From assembly GCA_902577875.1 (NCBI GenBank), contig CACHAX010000006.1, positions 1-64,000 of the forward strand: a DNA stretch of 64,000 bases, written 5' to 3'. The position numbers and the translations under genes are program-made. Positions 61,975 to 64,000 of the stretch are shown here, piece after piece. Each line of letters opens with the position of its first letter. The first letter of the stretch is position 1. This stretch comes from an uncultured Pelagibacteraceae bacterium. GTDB taxonomy: Bacteria > Pseudomonadota > Alphaproteobacteria > Pelagibacterales > Pelagibacteraceae. Below the pieces are notes generated by a model that saw nothing but the letters and a program-made list of their open reading frames with translations, did not search any database and had not been told where the DNA came from.

Positions 61975-62444
61975 TAATAATAAACGCCTTGCTTAAATGA
62001 ATTCTTGTCTAAAGTTGGTAAATCTTTTTCAGTATTTAAACCATGTGGCTCATTATATAAAATTTGTGAATTAATCTCTCCTTGATTGGGAGTATCAGCT
62101 TCAGCTAATTTTGGTATGAATTTTCCCCAAGGTTTTGTTGTTATTGGTGATACAAAATTCTTCTCTGTACCATTTCTAAATTTAATTCTCCAAGAGATGG
62201 TTCCTTTTTCTTCTTCTCTTCTTACTCTAACACTATGACCCATTGGAGCAAAGTCAGCATATCCTCTTACATCAATTGCATGATTAGGACATGCCTTAAC
62301 ACATGAATAGCATTCCCAACAAAAATTTGGTTCTATATTTTTTGCTCTTCTAATAGTTTCGTCTATGTGCATGATATCTGATGGACATATATCTACGCAA
62401 TGACCACAACCATCACATCTCGTCATGTATACAAAAGTTGACAT
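61974..62444 (-). CDS. aprB: Adenylylsulfate reductase, beta subunit
   Basis: The 156-residue iron-sulfur subunit has two four-cysteine clusters: CDGCGHCVDICPSDIMHID (residues 10-28) and CWECYSCVKACPNHAIDVRG (about 42-61). The rest, from FAPMGHSVRVRREEEKGTIS on, is the usual AprB tail that wraps AprA. It passes electrons from AprA onward. It starts 40 bp after aprM and overlaps aprA by 1 bp. Confidence 0.96.
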   Translation of the reverse strand: MSTFVYMTRCDGCGHCVDICPSDIMHIDETIRRAKNIEPNFCWECYSCVKACPNHAIDVRGYADFAPMGHSVRVRREEEKGTISWRIKFRNGTEKNFVSPITTKPWGKFIPKLAEADTPNQGEINSQILYNEPHGLNTEKDLPTLDKNSFKQGVYY

Positions 62445-62483
62445 ATCTACTTATTACCTTTCTTTAAAATTTTATCAATCATA

Positions 62484-63278
62484 TTAATAGTGCTTTGGTG
62501 CCTCACGTTTAATTCCAAGTCCAAATTGTTCTGGTGCATCTGCAGGTGGAGGTAAATTATCTCTTGAACCATCTGCTTCTGCTAAATTTTTTTGAATTGC
62601 AGCACCCGGTTTATAGAACATATGTGCAAATTTAGACCAGTAAACTCCTCCAAATAAAACTACGTTAGCAACTGCAAACAAAATTAAAAATAAAATACTT
62701 AAACCAGTAGATCCCGAATATTGGAAATACGACCAGGCTAAACCAAACGTAGAAGATAATACTAAAGCTAAAACAAATAAATCTGCTTTTATAATTCTAA
62801 AAACTGAGTGAGCTTCAGCAGACACATCTACTCTTAAAAAAAACCAAAACCAATATGCTCCAAGGCAAGTTAAAATTGCACCAGCGTGCCAAATAATTGG
62901 CCATATAGATGGCGTTACAGCATTTGGAGAAGAATATCCAAATATCATAACACCTGACCCGATCCAAAATAATATTGTTCCATACATTCCTAATACATGT
63001 GCAAATCTTCTTTTACCTAAACCTAATTCAGATGTAGTTCCAATATCATGTACTACTGTTTTTGAAATTATCGCTGTTTTTTCTCCAAGACTTAATTCTC
63101 TACTCGCTGCTTTTTTTGCTTTTTTAGCATTATTAAAAAAATATTTTACATTCTTCTTATGAATAATATCCATCAGTGTTCCAATCACTACTAATGCTAA
63201 CATCAATAAAACAAATGCTTGCAAAGCAATTGAAGGAACTGTTGAGGAAAGTACAGCAAATGGATTTGTTGTGAACAT
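62484..63278 (-). CDS. aprM: Membrane anchor of the APS reductase (AprM)
   Basis: The 264-residue membrane protein has six or so hydrophobic spans and His residues suited to heme or quinone contact, such as HVLGMYGTILFWIGSGVM near residue 88 and IIWHAGAILTCLGAYWFW near 128. It begins the apr operon on the minus strand. AprM is the proposed quinone-linked membrane partner in organisms that oxidise sulfite with AprBA instead of using the Qmo complex. The C-terminal tail is hydrophilic. The 106-bp gap above its start holds a dyad. Confidence 0.9.
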   Translation of the reverse strand: MFTTNPFAVLSSTVPSIALQAFVLLMLALVVIGTLMDIIHKKNVKYFFNNAKKAKKAASRELSLGEKTAIISKTVVHDIGTTSELGLGKRRFAHVLGMYGTILFWIGSGVMIFGYSSPNAVTPSIWPIIWHAGAILTCLGAYWFWFFLRVDVSAEAHSVFRIIKADLFVLALVLSSTFGLAWSYFQYSGSTGLSILFLILFAVANVVLFGGVYWSKFAHMFYKPGAAIQKNLAEADGSRDNLPPPADAPEQFGLGIKREAPKHY

Positions 63279-63331
63279 ATTATTATCTCCGCTAAATATA
63301 ATACTAATCTGAGTTCTTAATCTATAAAAAA

Positions 63332-63352
63332 TATTAGTTCAACTGACTAATA
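63332..63352. promoter_or_regulatory. Dyad upstream of aprM
   Basis: TATTAGT at 63332-63338 mirrors ACTAATA at 63346-63352 across seven bases, 54-74 bp before the aprM start. A third related site ATACTAAT lies at 63301-63308. The arrangement could be an operator for the apr operon, or chance in AT-rich DNA. Confidence 0.3.
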
Positions 63353-63384
63353 ATCTCATCTCAATAAAAAAATGTTAATAAAAG

Positions 63385-63783
63385 TTACTTTTTCCTTACA
63401 TAATGCTGTTTAGAAGAGATTACAGCTCGAACACCACCTTGAGGATTTTTAACATCATTTTTTCGTCTTGGAATCAAATGAATATGACAATGATTAATAG
63501 ATTGTCCAGCAACCTTGCCAGAGTTGGTTCCAATGTTAAAACCCTTCACAGATTTATCGATCTTTTCAATTTTTTTTTTTAATTTTTTTATTAGCTTATT
63601 GCACGCTAGGATTTCTTCTGAGGTTAAATCAAAATAATTTTTAACACACCGCTTTGGAATTATAAGTGAATGAAATTTTGATACAGGATATGTGTCAGTA
63701 GTTGCATAAGCTAGTTTGTTTTCAAAAATATATTCCTTTTTTTTTGTAAAACAGAATATGCATGGATTATTAGGATTGCTCAT
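63385..63783 (-). CDS. HIT-family nucleotide hydrolase
   Basis: The 132-residue protein has the histidine triad as NHCHIHLIPRRKND near residue 98, with GFNIGTNSGKVAGQSI just before it as expected. The start CIFCFTKKKEYIFENKLAYA is the usual HIT N-terminus with a Cys pair. It hydrolyses AMP or GMP esters such as AMP-lysine or diadenosine polyphosphates. It overlaps the upstream aminotransferase gene (TTATGAG: stop over start). No link to the sulfur genes is seen beyond position. Confidence 0.92.
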   Translation of the reverse strand: MSNPNNPCIFCFTKKKEYIFENKLAYATTDTYPVSKFHSLIIPKRCVKNYFDLTSEEILACNKLIKKLKKKIEKIDKSVKGFNIGTNSGKVAGQSINHCHIHLIPRRKNDVKNPQGGVRAVISSKQHYVRKK

Positions 63784-64000
63784 AAATAATTACTTAAATT
63801 TTTTTGTTTTAGTATTTGAGTTTTATATTTACTTATAAAAGTATCATATGATTTATATTTTTTTCTATTCCATTTTTTCTCTTTTATCGATGAAACAGTA
63901 GAAACTCCCTTTCCAGAACCAATTAAAAGTATTTCATCATATTGATTTAATTTATTTATATTAATATTAGTTTTTTTTATTTTAAATTGCTTTTCAAAAA
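63780..64000 (-). CDS. Class IV aminotransferase, C-terminal part (cut by window edge)
   Basis: About 73 codons run in from the right edge and stop at 63780-63782, overlapping the HIT start by 4 bp. The segment YDEILLIGSGKGVSTVSSIK followed by KWNRKKYKSYDTFISKYKTQ matches the C-terminus of PabC/branched-chain aminotransferase-like class IV PLP enzymes, with the PLP-phosphate-binding G-S-G-K-G-V loop. The N-terminal half and the catalytic Lys are outside the window, so substrate type (aminodeoxychorismate or branched-chain) is open. Confidence 0.75.
   Translation of the reverse strand, partial: FEKQFKIKKTNININKLNQYDEILLIGSGKGVSTVSSIKEKKWNRKKYKSYDTFISKYKTQILKQKNLSNYL

Noticed and set aside
1-64000. 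tRNA, rRNA, CRISPR, IS elements, known riboswitches
   Set aside because: I scanned the intergenic gaps by eye on both strands and saw no cloverleaf, repeat array, transposase or riboswitch core that I could support. A covariance-model scan would be decisive.

Overview
The window looks like a piece of a SAR11-type (Pelagibacterales, Alphaproteobacteria) chromosome. The DNA is very AT-rich (near 30% GC by eye), genes are packed with overlaps of 1-4 bp or gaps of a few bases, and lysine/asparagine/isoleucine-rich proteins dominate. The content is typical of marine oligotrophs: three TRAP transporters, an ABC sugar-phosphate-type importer, aprBA/aprM with xsc, a GMC dehydrogenase and a photolyase. 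I found no rRNA, tRNA, CRISPR array, insertion sequence or prophage gene, and no recognisable transcription factor. Both window edges cut genes (1-238 and 63780-64000, both minus strand).

Layout. 1-12.3 kb: phosphoester and glycerol-3-phosphate scavenging (histidine phosphatase, glpK, 5'-nucleotidase, 2H phosphoesterase, ugpQ, and ugpC-E-E'-A-B with two tandem ugpE paralogues), with a short glpD divergent from ugpB. 12.3-14.2 kb: family 5 uracil-DNA glycosylase, YbgC thioesterase, DUF3047 protein. 14.2-27.8 kb: a minus-strand operon dctP-Q-M / NCS1 permease / zinc alcohol dehydrogenase, divergent from a plus-strand operon (GMC dehydrogenase, TerC, SDR, M23 peptidase, MhpD-like hydratase, creatinase-like M24 protein), then a renalase-like protein and a serine-glyoxylate-type aminotransferase. 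27.8-36.7 kb: enolase-superfamily enzyme and a large FAD/Fe-S 2-hydroxyacid dehydrogenase, convergent with a second TRAP operon carrying enoyl-CoA hydratase and a family III CoA-transferase. 36.8-46.4 kb: mostly poorly characterised genes, including a cysteine-rich secreted protein, a CRTAC1 repeat protein, a fused cNMP-binding/acyltransferase/SGNH protein, a photolyase-like protein, and an unexplained structured intergenic region at 44.7-45.05 kb.

46.4-53.5 kb: a likely aromatic-acid module (BKACE enzyme, flavin hydroxylase, extradiol-type dioxygenase, FAH-family hydrolase and a third TRAP system whose P gene is on the opposite strand from QM). 53.5-63.3 kb: a sulfur island with a cytoplasmic sulfatase, sulfoacetaldehyde acetyltransferase (xsc), probable sulfolactate sulfo-lyase (suyAB), a TauE/SafE exporter, two small unknown proteins and the APS reductase genes aprM-aprB-aprA. 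63.4-64 kb: HIT protein and the C-terminus of a class IV aminotransferase.

How it fits together (inference): TRAP and ABC importers bring in organic acids, aromatic acids and glycerophospho-compounds. Adjacent dehydrogenases, hydratases, lyases and CoA enzymes feed them to central metabolism. Sulfite released by Suy/Xsc is either oxidised by AprBA(M) or exported by TauE. Each of the four periplasmic binding-protein genes has a strong Shine-Dalgarno sequence and is followed by a hairpin, which would favour high expression of the binding protein over the membrane subunits.
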